From Cryphonectria parasitica EP155 (taxonomy: Eukaryota > Ascomycota > Sordariomycetes > Diaporthales > Cryphonectriaceae): 64,000 nucleotides of DNA. Within the stretch, counting starts at the first letter, position 1. Every line of letters starts with the position of its first letter. The translations under genes and the position numbers were made by a program. Where the stretch lies: assembly GCF_011745365.1 (NCBI RefSeq), contig NW_024468910.1, positions 5,443,172 to 5,507,171 on the forward strand. Reading direction: 5' to 3'. Of the stretch, positions 13,801 through 24,500 are shown in pieces. A model generated the notes under the pieces. The model saw only the letters and a list, made by a program, of their open reading frames with translations. It made no database searches and was not told the origin of the DNA.

Positions 13801-16800
13801 GTGCCAACCGGCTGGTCGTTCCGCGCACAAAGGCCGGACGATTGCCGCCAGGCATTTCCCCATCATTGGGGTCAACCATGATCCTCCACGCCATAGCGGC
13901 GTCCCACGCTCTAAGACAACTAGCACGTTTGCCACGCAAAGGAAATGTCCTGATCCACGGCGCACTCACCGCTGTGGGTAGGGCAACAGTGGCCGTCGCC
14001 CGCCACTTGGAGGCAATAGTCAGCGTCAGCGCCGCCAGCTCTCAGGAAGCTCGCCGTATGGTGGATGAGCTCGGCGTCGCAGTCGACCGCGTCGTGGTGA
14101 TCCACCGGTCGAGATCACCCAAGAATGTCTCTGTCAGAAGCGTTGATATCATTGTACAGGCCCAAGAGGGCCAGGTTCCTACCCAGATCCTGGGCCACCT
14201 GAGGCCCTTTGGTTCCGTCGCGGTCCTTGGATCCCAAGACTCTCGTCCGAAGAAGCAGGAAGATCATTCACGCTGGGATATTCCACAAAACTTTACGGTA
14301 TTCTTCTGTAACGTCCTAGAGCTCCTGCGCGAGTGTCCAGAGGTCCTAGATTCCGACCTTGTGGCACAGGCTGCCGCCGCCCTGTGCTATCTGCCCGTCA
14401 CAGGCTTCGATTACTGCGTGCGCCCCGTCAAACACATGGCCAAAGCTCTCCGCCTCATCGAGGCAGGCACTTGTGCCACAGTTGCTGTAACAGCAGATGC
14501 AGACGCAGTCATACCGGTGGCGATGTGTCACGAGACGCAGGCTTCGGCCTGGAGCACAAGAGGCGCATCTTACCTTGTCTCCGGGGGGCTGGGCGACTTG
14601 GGTCGACGGCTGTTGTTTTTGATGGCTCGGCGTGGTGCAAAGCACCTGATAACACTTTCAAGGAGGTCTATCGGCGTCGAAGACCACAGCCGGCTACAGG
14701 CTGAGCTCAGGAACATCAGCAAAGACTGCAACCTGTATTGCGTGACTTGCGATATCACTGACTATGACAGCCTTGGACAGGCCGCTGCTCGTATAAACCA
14801 GCTCGGAATACCTCCCGTCAGAGGTGTCATTCAGTCCGCCGCTGTGCTTCAGGTGCGTTTCTACTAGAGCCTCTAAGCGATACAGGCCGCACGCATACCC
14901 CAAGCTGTACGCTGACCCGGATACTGCAGGACCTGACACTCGACTCGATGACGTACGAGGACTTCCTGCTGGCCACCTGCGTCAAGGTCCAGGGCACGAT
15001 CGCGCTTGAGAGGACCTTCGAGTCGCCCCACTTGGATTTCTTCATCATGCTGTCCTCGGCGGTCAACATCCTCGGCTCCAGCGGACAGGCTAACTACAAC
15101 GCCGGTAACAGTGTCCAGGATGCTCTGGCCTATGCCCGGCGGGGACGGAGATGTCGGTACATGTCACTGAGTCCCGGGTGGATCGAAGATGCTGCGTTCA
15201 CTGTCGATGTCGAATCTCGAATAAAGTAAGTCGATTCTCTCTCATCATACTGCCAGATGCCCTGCCCAGTCGCCTCCTGATCCCGAGAGTGTTGTAGCCT
15301 CTCTATTGTGTGAGATGCTGCATGCTCCGATGAGAACATCCTGCCTGGGCGTATTGCACATGGCGGTCTCATACGACGTGGCGCTCTTATGAAAAGAAGA
15401 ATAGAGCATTCCGTGCTGATATCAAGCGCTGCAGTGGTCTTCGCCGAGCCGGTCTCAGGCCCATCTCCCATGACGAGCTATCCCGCTATCTAGACCACGC
15501 CCTCAGCGCCGCTGACGGCGAACCGCGCCCGACACAAGCCGTCATCGGGTTCGACGCCGCCTCCCTCTCGACGGCTACCACCCACAACGGCACCCTGCAC
15601 TCTCCCCTATTCAGCCACGTCCGTGGTCCGCCTCCGTCCACAGCGGCCGGGCAAATATCCGTATCCTCTCCTACCGACCCGGCGCCCTCCTTCACACAGG
15701 CGCTCGCCAGTGGCGACCCGAGCCTGGCCGCGGACATCGCCGCCGCGGCCGTGGCGGGCCAGCTCGCGCGCCTGATCTCTGTGGACGCCAGGCGCATCGA
15801 TGTCCACAAGACCTCGGTGCTAGACCTGGGCGTGGACTCGCTCATCTCCATCGAGCTGCGCAACTGGGTCATGCGGGAGTTTGATGCGACTCTGCAGTCG
15901 TCAGAGATCCTGATGGAGCAGACCATGCATGGACTGGCTGAGAGGATTGTGGCCCGCACCGCGTTGGCGGCGGCGGCGTCTCCGTCTACAGGTCTGGAGA
16001 GCACCCAGGACACCGACGAGAAGAGGTCATTTGTTACGACGCTGTCTGGCACCACATCACCCTCGACAAAGTTGGCCGACGGAAAGTCACAGCAGGATGA
16101 TCCACCGGTGCAGCTGCCAAGTCTCCCTCGACCATCGCTGCAAGATCTGCTGAGCTCCTTCGCCGCATCTAGAGCAGCTGTCGACTCCCCAGAAGAACAA
16201 GCCATCACCAACGACGCCATACGCCAGCTCATCAACGAGCACGGCGAGTCCATCCAGCGTGCTCTGCATGATACCCCAGAAAACCTCCTCGACGAGGCCT
16301 ACGAGCGACAGATCTACCTTGCGCGCCGTGAGCCCCTTCAGGACTACAGCACCTTCTACCTGGCCCACCCGGTCGCCACCACACCCCACACTCAGGTCGA
16401 CCGCGCCACGCTTCTGACCACCGCAGCCACAAGCTTCGCACGTCGCCTTGCCCTCGGCGAGCTACCACCCGACGAGCTGCACGGCGCGCCGCTGGACCCT
16501 GAGGCTCGCCGCTGGCTGTTCCACGCCACCCGACGGCCTGGCCTCGAGGTGGACCACATGGAGCGCCACCCTCCGAGCTACAGCATCGTCGTCCTCCGGC
16601 GCGGACACGCCTTTCAGATGACCTTGCCTGGGGTCGAAGAAGCGCTGCAGCCCTCTGCTGTCCGAGCAGCCTACGAGGCTATCATTGACGCTTCGAACGA
16701 GCCCACGCCGGCCGTCGGCGCACTCACTGCAGACGACCGCCCGTCATGGGCGCGCGCCCGCGCCCAGCTCGAGCTCGACTCGACCCGGGCAGACGCTCTG

Positions 16801-17973
16801 GCGGCCATCGACAGGTGCGCCTTTGTCGTCTGCCTGGATGACGAGGCGCCGTCGACGAGCGGAGAGCGGCATATGCAGTTCCTGCTAAACGGCCCCAAGG
16901 CGCACCTGTCGAATCGGTGGCTAGACAAGCCGCTGCAGCTGGTCGTGGCCGCCAATGGCTGCTCAGCTGGTGTCTATGAGCATTCCAAGCTCGACGGCAT
17001 GGATGCTCGCCTGCTACACCACCATCTGACAGAGTCTGTTCTCGCCCACCAGACTCATGAGGAGGTCCAGCCCGACCTCGCCGGCCCAGAACCTCAGCCA
17101 GCACATTGCCAGGTCCGTGAGCTGGCCTGGACGCCAACCGATCAGACCCTTCTCCAGCAGATCGACCGCATCCGCCTCCGCGGCCCGTCCTCCTACGGCA
17201 CCGTCGACCACCGCAGCGTCGAGATCGAGGCCATGGGCTTCGAACGCCTCCGCACCCACCGCGCCGCGCCCAATGCGACGGCACACCTGGCCGCGCTGCT
17301 GGCGGTGCGCATCGTCGACAGCTGCGACGGCAGCCGTGAGGTGCTGCGCCCGGCGTGGGAGATCGTCTCGCTGGCTCCCTTCTCATGCGGGCGGATCGAC
17401 TGGGTGCAGACCGTTACACCGGCAGTGAGGGCTTTTCTCGAGGCGGCGGTGACGACGACAACTTCTGGTGCCAGAGATGCAATGCTGGGTGTTCATCCCC
17501 GGGTGGCACAGCTGCGGGCCTTGTTCTATGCCGCCGCCGCTGGGCACACCCGCTTGATATCCACTGCTGCGAGCGGGCGCGGGTACGTGAAGCATATGTA
17601 CTCGCTCCTCGCAGCCACGAGCGGCCCATCCACCAGCAAGCACGGCGACGACGACGACAACGGTGACGCCCAACTTCTCGCCCTGTTCCGCTCCCAGGCC
17701 TGGCAAGCGACGCGCCGCGGGGGCCCGGGCCAGGACCTCAAGATCGGCTTCATGGCTGCCGAGGGGGAGGAGGGCAGCAGTAATAACGAGTGGGACGAGG
17801 GCGGCTTCCTCATGCAGGGTGAGCGCGGCGTCTACATCCACTGCAACGTGGACCCGCACCGGGCCCGGTTCGCTGTCTCGGCCCGGCTTGGTTATGCAGC
17901 TCGCATCTGCGAGGCTCTGGAGACTGCTGCAGCTATCATTTCATCTGTTCTTAATCGTGACGACCCATCTTGA
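7850..17973 (+). CDS. Highly reducing PKS with C-terminal carnitine-acyltransferase-like domain, 3037 aa
   Basis: Exons are 7850-8484, 8831-9062, 9177-9236, 9318-11136, 11320-14852, 14930-15225 and 15435-17973; all phases fit. KS has Cys181 (DTACSGG), His317 (EAHGTGT) and His358 (KGNIGHTE). AT has Ser638 in GHSSG. DH has His972 and Asp1167 (HPATLDTVL). A short methyltransferase remnant (about 1274-1440) lacks the glycine-rich SAM loop. ER spans about 1690-1950 with a weakened cofactor motif (HGALTAVG). KR follows (SGGLGDLG; Tyr in QANYNAG). ACP Ser2327 is in LGVDSL. The last 600 residues are a choline/carnitine-acyltransferase fold with catalytic His2708 (VYEHSKLDG). In characterised fungal relatives such as Trichoderma virens Tv6-931, this domain moves the finished chain to an alcohol acceptor. 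The product is expected to be a reduced linear chain; its identity is unknown. Confidence 0.95.
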
Positions 17974-18189
17974 TAGGCTCAGAGTTAAGGGTTCAATCTA
18001 TTCCCTTGATTATGCGCTCCTGGCCTTTACCCACAGTTCGCTGCATAACACTCCTGCTACCATAATCAATAGGAAGCACATAGCTCGCGCCAACAGTGGC
18101 AGCCGTAACTACCTGATGTGAGGGATCAGAATATCAGCAAAGGTCGAACAATCATTTCAGTTGAGAACATCCTCGAGACTCTGACTCAC

Positions 18190-18354
18190 AAGTCCGGCAA
18201 CTGTTAAGTAGTCATCGATGGAAATAATTTTGCCTTGAAGATGTCGGGTATAGAAATGGGCAATCACTGCTAGGATGGCCAAGAAGAGAAAGGCCGTGCT
18301 GACGACAATCTCATTGATGCCGCCCTGCGGCATTTGATGCTCAGTAGACTCCAT
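18190..18354 (-). pseudogene. Orphan first exon of a rhodopsin-like membrane protein
   Basis: 55 codons from an ATG at 18354 encode a short hydrophilic start, one hydrophobic helix (VVSTAFLFLAILAVIAHFY), a basic turn and the SIDDYLTVAGL segment. This is the standard first TM and Asp-Asp turn of the fungal rhodopsin-like family. The exon ends at a good GTGAGT donor (18189). No second exon is found in the roughly 215 bases before the PKS stop codon, where the rest of the gene should lie, so it looks truncated. Whether it is a relic of a duplicated cluster gene or of a separate gene is open. Confidence 0.65.
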
Positions 18355-18632
18355 TTGATGTTATCGCTGTGGTACAGACGCGCAGAAGGTGGAGGGCTGG
18401 GTGTCTGTAACAGCACGAAGCTGCAAATCGGAAGTGGATTTAGGACTTGAACAGAAGGCTCTACAACGCAAGATAGAGGGAGAAGAACGCGAGGACTCGT
18501 TTATAGATTTCTGAACTGACCTCCAGGAGTATATAAAGGCAGCTCTAGATAATAAAAGCCCAAAGGAAAGAAGAAAAAAACTCTGCGCCGTTGAGTGACT
18601 TCTTGGTATTGTCAATATTCAGATAATGTGCG

Positions 18633-18655
18633 AGGGCCAGTGAGTCACTGGCCCT
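18633..18655. promoter_or_regulatory. Perfect 23-bp palindrome centred on TGAGTCA
   Basis: Two 11-base arms (AGGGCCAGTGA and its reverse complement) flank a single G. The centre is TGAGTCA, the consensus bound by the Gcn4/CPC1 family of bZIP regulators. It is 279 bp upstream of the orphan rhodopsin-like exon, so it may be a relic of that gene's promoter. Regulatory function is inferred only. Confidence 0.35.
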
Positions 18656-19674
18656 AGGCCGTGCACAGCCTAGCCAGCCAGCCAACAGCCAAGCCTGTTG
18701 ATAGCCTCAGATAGTTGCCCCTGTGGCTTTTCTCTTCCTTTCTCTTTTCTTCAGCGCCAGCAATACGAGCCCCTTTTGCCCTCGCATAGATAAAGTACCT
18801 GAAAAGCAGGCTCCTTACTCAATCCATACACAGGTACGTACGTGCGGTAAGCATAAGAAATGCCCCGTATCCCTCAGGTAGCACCCAAAGCAGCTCCGAC
18901 CGTATGATTTTCTTTTGCAAGATAGCACGAGTACATTGTTGCAACCATTTCATTCACGTCAACGGATTTTACTTATCTCCACGGACATCTAAAGAACCTC
19001 TGGATTCCTATAAGATCGCTGAATGTTGCTATAACTTTGTAAATATTTCCTACTGTCTTTCCTCTGGTAAGACTCTGGGCCCACCCTATATCGTCAGATC
19101 AATGCAGCAGTGTGCCATCTATGTAAGCACTGCAAGCGCAGCTATGAGTAGCTCAGCAGGAGCAACACTAAGTCACTACTAGTGATGGGACGAGAAGAGG
19201 ACATGCAGATACTCATCACAGGCGGTAGGCATTGCATAGCCGAACCTAGGAGCAAATTCCGAGTGCTCTTCTTGACTGCATCATAGTAAAAAACAGGATA
19301 TACATGTACGAAAAGCATCCTGCGGCCGCTCTTCACTCCCTTAGGTAGAAGACTGTTGGTGCTTGCTATCGAGGAAAAAAGCGATCGCCAGTCTCTCAGA
19401 ACTGGATGTACTTATATATTTTCCCATACACCCCCTAAGTTTTCAAAGACTCAGCTTTGGAAAATGAACTTCAAAGCAAATATTACATATTTCATTACAG
19501 CAGATCTCTCTGCCTTATATAAGCAATCAATCCTCTGTTTAAACCCTGATTTGAATCTATAATCTCTCGAAATTATAGGTAATGGTAGAGAATTTCCTAG
19601 TTACAATCAGATTCAGTTAGAGTGGAATTCCCTTACATCTCAGATGGTAGCGCTTTGCTACGGGCTTGTAGCTC

Positions 19675-19733
19675 ATGGGGGGTACAAAAAAGTTGATGGG
19701 GGGTACAAGAAGTTGGTGGGGAGTAGAAAACCT
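19675..19733. repeat. 21-bp G-rich tandem repeat, about 3 copies
   Basis: Units follow the pattern TGGGGGGTACAARAAGTTG; the third is degenerate. The 40 bases before it (CTCAGATGGTAGCGC...) resemble a tRNA A box, but no B box follows. The unit may be the tail of a small mobile element. Confidence 0.5.
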
Positions 19734-19893
19734 CGGGGATCTTACAAACAGTACCAAATACAGTAAAGATCTATATTTTCATTTTTCAGTAAATAAAAAA
19801 GTAATATATACTTAGCATATGCTGAATATATGCTAAAATATTTACTTAAAATTTCTTATAAATATATAAAAAAAAATTTAGTTTTATATTTAT

Positions 19894-20343
19894 TGTGATG
19901 ATGCACTGCAATATCCGAAGATCCTGAAGTACACAAAGGGTTTATGCTAGCAAGAGCGGTGTCAAAGTGTCAATCCCTGAATACGGAAATATAAACAAGT
20001 AATCTGTGCAAGTGCTTCAACTGCCTTTGGGGCTATTCAAGTGTATGACAAATGAATACTTAGATTGACGACTGAAGAGCTATGTCTGGTCTATCTAATG
20101 GTAATGAACGTGTCCTTATATATCCAGCTCTTCAGTGTGGACCGCCAGAGTCAATGGCGATAGTTGCGTTGTATCGACAGGACCGCTCGCGGTCCTCGCG
20201 GTCCATCCTTGCCATTGTGGAGCCTGTACCCTAACCCTGGATTACCTAATCCTTCTGTAAGCTTGTCTGGTGTTGGGTTGTGGTTACTGGTCTTCCGTTG
20301 GCGGGGCCTGTTTCGTGACCTGCGCGTTGGATGGGTCATAACA
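19894..20343 (-). mobile_element. Solo LTR of the Ty3/gypsy family seen at 46-63 kb, with target duplication TTTAT
   Basis: A 450-bp block starts TGTGATG and ends CATAACA on the plus strand. It is flanked on both sides by TTTAT (19889-19893 and 20344-20348), a perfect 5-bp duplication. It aligns along its length with the LTRs at 46180, 52599, 60626 and 62958. Orientation is minus, because the shared TATATAAGGA promoter motif reads on that strand. The copy is much less AT-skewed than those farther right, with GC-rich parts intact near 20180-20210. It ends 303 bp upstream of the gasdermin-like gene. Confidence 0.85.
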
Positions 20344-20646
20344 TTTATATATAAATTAAAACCTCGTTTCCCCTGTAGGAGGCAGTTCCGATAGCGGTGC
20401 AACCCCGCACTAGTTCGGATAACTGATTGCCTGGCTGAGTATGACGCAAGATCTCAGCTGTACTGCGCGGGTTTTAAACTGTTGTCTCCGAGATCAACAG
20501 CACTGCAGCCGAGCTAAGCTATATTATTATCTCATCAGGCTGCCATTTCTGACCGAATTCATAACTTTCCCAGTTATTCAAGATAATCACGATAGGCTGG
20601 AGAGCAAGCATCTTCTTAGGCTAATCCTCAGCTTGATTGCGCCAAC
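20344..20646. promoter_or_regulatory. 5' flank of the gasdermin-like gene
   Basis: 303 bp between the solo LTR and the ATG. There is no other feature, and the start codon follows a C-rich CCAAC context. The LTR therefore lies within the probable promoter range. Confidence 0.4.
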
Positions 20647-21525
20647 ATGACGACCAAATCGTATGTTATCTCCCCGGGCATGGGATTCTCGTTCCGCCGA
20701 GGACCTCCTATCGCCCTAGGCAACGTCTTCGAGGACCCCCTGAAGCTGGACGAGATCCCTATCTCCTTCCGGGACGCCAAAACTCTGCCGCCCAAAGTTG
20801 ACCCTCCGGCGACGGAAGGGCGCAGGGTCATCATCAAGGACTACAGCTCTCATTCCGGGCTCCAGGCCTGGGTCGAATATCTGAGCACATTCGGGGCCCG
20901 GCTCGGCGCCGAGCAGGCCAAGAATACCCTCGTATCATACGTTGTTGAGAGCCTCGAAACGGATGCGTTCACTGGAGAGGGTCTGCGCGCATACTTTACG
21001 AAAAGAGAGCGGGACGAGGAGGATCTGCGCCGATGGCTACGCAAGGGGCCGGTATACATGGTAACCGGGATCAAGTATTCAACCGGTCTCGAGTGGAGCG
21101 TTCTGCTCGCTAAGAAGAGTTCCGCAGACGGGAAGATTCAAGCAAAGCTGAAGGAAGATCTTCAGGCCGGCATTCAAGCCTGGGCTGCGAGCGACTGGAC
21201 TAACCTCCAGAGCGGCAGCGTCCCCGTGGAGGCCGTCTTTGCTTACCAAGTGCACCGCCTCTGGTACCGAGGCCTCCTCACAAAAACGCTGGAGTCGAAG
21301 CTGAACCGTGCAGGCGTGGGGCTGAGCGATGAGCCCGATGAGGAGGAGGAGGAGCAGGAGGAGGAGGAGGAGGAGGAAGAGGCAGCGGCGGCGGATAGAG
21401 AAGAAGCAGCAGCAGCAGAGATACCCGAGATCGAGTGCGAGCTTTTCAAGGACTTTGAAGATGTGGCGAAGGAGAGAGGGATTTCGGTTTTGGCCTCAGA
21501 CGAGGAATTTGTTTATGTAGTTTGA
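20647..21525 (+). CDS. Gasdermin-like pore-forming cell-death protein (HET-Q1/RCD-1 type), 292 aa
   Basis: Single exon. The N-terminal 220 residues have the layout of the gasdermin pore-forming domain: an early strand/turn (PPIALGNVFEDP), then strand-rich sequence. A helix-rich middle with alternating charged residues (about 105-133) leads to a strand GPVYMVTGIKY (134-144), a variable loop, and a strand starting VPVEAVFAYQVHRL (192-205). This order of elements matches the animal and fungal families, though overall identity is low. Residues 229-257 are a Glu/Ala run encoded by a GAG microsatellite, followed by a 35-residue acidic tail. In fungal gasdermins a short C-terminal tail is removed by a partner protease to release membrane killing activity. 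The neighbour on the opposite strand, 47 bp away, is a subtilisin-domain protein, as in the HET-Q1/HET-Q2 pair. The family call rests on pattern and context, not on a search. Confidence 0.72.
   Translation: MTTKSYVISPGMGFSFRRGPPIALGNVFEDPLKLDEIPISFRDAKTLPPKVDPPATEGRRVIIKDYSSHSGLQAWVEYLSTFGARLGAEQAKNTLVSYVVESLETDAFTGEGLRAYFTKRERDEEDLRRWLRKGPVYMVTGIKYSTGLEWSVLLAKKSSADGKIQAKLKEDLQAGIQAWAASDWTNLQSGSVPVEAVFAYQVHRLWYRGLLTKTLESKLNRAGVGLSDEPDEEEEEQEEEEEEEEAAAADREEAAAAEIPEIECELFKDFEDVAKERGISVLASDEEFVYVV
21340..21420 (+). repeat. GAG/GCA trinucleotide run inside the gasdermin-like gene
   Basis: A run of GAG/GAA codons followed by GCA/GCG codons encodes the acidic and Ala-rich linker between the pore-forming part and the tail. 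Such runs change length easily, so the hinge probably varies between strains without breaking the frame. Confidence 0.8.
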
Positions 21526-21572
21526 GCTGAAAAGGAGTTATTGAGAGAGTCTAGCTAGCTCAGGTACGAAAT

Positions 21573-24500
21573 CTACTCAATCCTCTCGACGTCCTCCGCT
21601 GTGGTCCGCGGGAGCAGGTTCCGGACAGAATGCACGAGGGAGGCGCACCACTTTTTCTCCATCATGATCCCTTTCGGCTTATAACTACAGAAGAGCTGGG
21701 TGGGTTCTACATAGCGTTCTTTGCCCATCCCCTCAGTTGTCGCGGAGAAGAGCCTCACCATGCCTTCTAGTTCGAAAAGCATCTCGACGCTTTGGAAATC
21801 GATCTCGTCGCTTCCCATAGCTAGCTTCCAGGACGCGTACTGCAGGTACGTAGCTGCGATGGCGGCCATGATGGGTGCAGCGGCGGAGCAGCCCGATATC
21901 GTGAGCGGCTTCACCACGATCGAGTTCTCGTTCCATTGGTGGGTGCAGGGGACCTTGTACCCTAGCGTGCCGAAGGCGTGGCTGTCGTGGATAGTGGGAT
22001 TGTAGTAGTTATGAAAAGCCCCGCTCGCATTGGTCCCGCGCACCGAGACGACGCGGTGTCGATACGAAGCTGGGAATCTTTCTGGTTCCCTCTTCCCGAT
22101 GTTATTCGCAGCGGCGAAGAAGATTAGCTTCTTATTCTTTCCCTCCCGGCCCAGAGCTTCGTCGATGGCATCTTCTATGCAGGTTGGCCGATTCAGATAC
22201 CCGAAGGAGAGCGAGACTATATCAGCCCCCCATCTGGCGGCGGCCAAAATACCCTAGGACACAGTATATTCAACGTTAGCCTCTGCTGCAATGCAACAGG
22301 GGATTCCTCCATCCGCGGCACAAATTGAGACGACGAGAACACTTGCCTCTGCGACAGCCTGCTGGGCCTTGGGTGACTCGAAGTCGGATGTTGTTCTAGC
22401 GACTCTGGCGATGAAAAGCTCGACGCGGGGGAGCAGCATCAGGAGAAGCGTGGTTATCTTGGTTCCATGGCGATTTGGATCCTCATCGATGGGACCGTCG
22501 GGGTGGTCGCCCAAGCAATCTTTCCAGTGTTCGCCCGCGACGCGGTCTTTATCGCCGTGGTGCCACTCCTTGTCGAAGAAGCCGGTATCCAAGCTGCATC
22601 CCGTATCGAGTATAGCTAGTTTTATGGGTCTGGGTGGCACTTTCGGTGCTTCTAGGAAGCGGAATACCAGCTCTTCGATCTCCACAAAGTCTTTCAGCCA
22701 ACTCGCCGCATCCTTGACGTCTGCGCTTTTGCTGTTCGTAATCGCGTTATTAGCTGACCTCTGCCGATGTTATGTGATTTCGTTGACTCACGTCATGCCG
22801 GCCAGATAGTCAAGATATTTGGTGTATTTGTACTTTATCCGCCCTTTCCTGGCAGTCCTCTCTACCGCTGTATCAGTTTCCTGGACAACCTTGGTCACAG
22901 CTCGGGATGGACTGTCGGAAGCGTGCTCCTCTCTTTGGGATGCGGCTGTATCGACTGCTCCGCGGCTCTCAGGTGGTAGACTAGTCCCCTGTGGGCTAAT
23001 CTTGTCCAAGACAGCCTCGGATTCTTCGCTATGGTTCACCTCTGCAGCGGCCGGAGACACATGGCTTGGGGTATTCGTCTTCGTGGCCGTATCTGCTGCT
23101 GTTGGAGCTGCATCGAGGCGCGAGTCGACTGACTTGGGCACCGTCCTTGTGCGGACAGTAGAGCCATTCGCCAGATTGGAATCAGATTCTTGCTGCCGAG
23201 TTGGCCGCTTAAGAGAACCGATGGGTGCTGAGAGAGGTGATATCGCTGGTGTAGAGATGGGCACAATTGCCTGTGGGAGTGCGATTGGAACGAGGACTTC
23301 TTGGAAGGTCAAGGTATCCAGTTTGTCGGGGCTGATATTCTCCGTCCTTTGGTCACTGAGAGAGTTTTCTCGTATTAGTTGCTCTTCGAGAGGGCTTATC
23401 ACGGTCTCGTAGAATGATTCACATTCTTCGAACTCTCCAGGCAGCGAATTAGTCCCCATATCGAAGCAGGCGTTGATGGCATCTACTACGAGCCCGAAAT
23501 TCTCTTCGTCCTTCCATTCCTCTAGAGTATCATCGATATCGAAGATGATGTTCCACAAGTCCTCCTTCGCTATGGCGCTGCCATCATCCGGCAGCTTTGT
23601 CGGATAGACAGTCTGGGTGAATAATTCGAACAGCAAGACACCCAGACCAACTCTTGCCGGCCGGCTGAGATCAAAGTCCATCCGCGGGAGGGGTTTTTTG
23701 CCCTCGAGGTCTTCCGTCCCAGGCGGGGAGAGCTGGCTGGGAACAAATGGCAGAAATGGGATGAGCAAGAGCCCGTCTGGGGTGCAGATAAACTGCACCA
23801 TGTCCGCGCCTAAGCGATGAGGCATCCACGGACCCCCGTAAAGGTGGAGAAACGATGTCGCCAGGTGGATAGCCAGTTGCGTGAGGTACCTGAAGGACAG
23901 CTTCGGACCGCCACTTAGTGTTTCCAATAGATGATTCAGAGTGACGATTGTCGGTGAAAAGAGGCTCTGCGTCCCGAGTCGCACTCGCTTGTTGGCTCTG
24001 TCTTCTACGAGGCTGCCCTCCTGGGCAAACAAGGTTGCCCGACGGACAGGGACCCCTGCCAGAAAGTTGAAGGAAGAACATATCGAGTCCAAGGTTTTCC
24101 TTGCAGCCTTTCTTTGGAACCGGTCGACGTTCCCTTCGGCTAATACTGGCACTTTGACCTGGGTGTCGCACCATCGACGCTCCATCGACTCGGGAGTGCT
24201 GATAAGCATGTCGAAGACGATGGTCGCGTCCCTCCCCTCCGAGAAGCCGCGGTGGTTCGCCATGAAGAGCAGGCTATGATGCGGCCGAGAGCAAGCGCAT
24301 TTCGACTTGAGTGCCTTCTCGAGCGCACGGTAGAGCGTGGTAGCAAGATCGTAAACGCTATGCGAAGGTCGTTGGTTCGAGGAGCGTCTCGGAAGCATAT
24401 GTTTCAGCTCCGAGATCCAGCCGTCGGTCGTCTCGATCCAGGCGCTGTGGATCCTCTCCTCGAAATGGGGCAGGAGAGCAACCGGGTCATCATGGTCACG

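Larger units (their letters stand above)
18355..19893. other. Gene-poor spacer between the PKS block and the cell-death block
   Basis: No supported gene. It contains a 23-bp palindrome (18633-18655), a short G-rich tandem repeat (19675-19733), and an AT-rich stretch at about 19760-19893 just before a solo LTR. Composition shifts from GC-balanced to AT-rich near 19740. Confidence 0.5.

Noticed and set aside
19641..19690. A tRNA gene or tRNA-derived SINE
   Set aside because: An A-box-like CTCAGATGGTAGCGC is present, but there is no cloverleaf, no B box and no acceptor stem.
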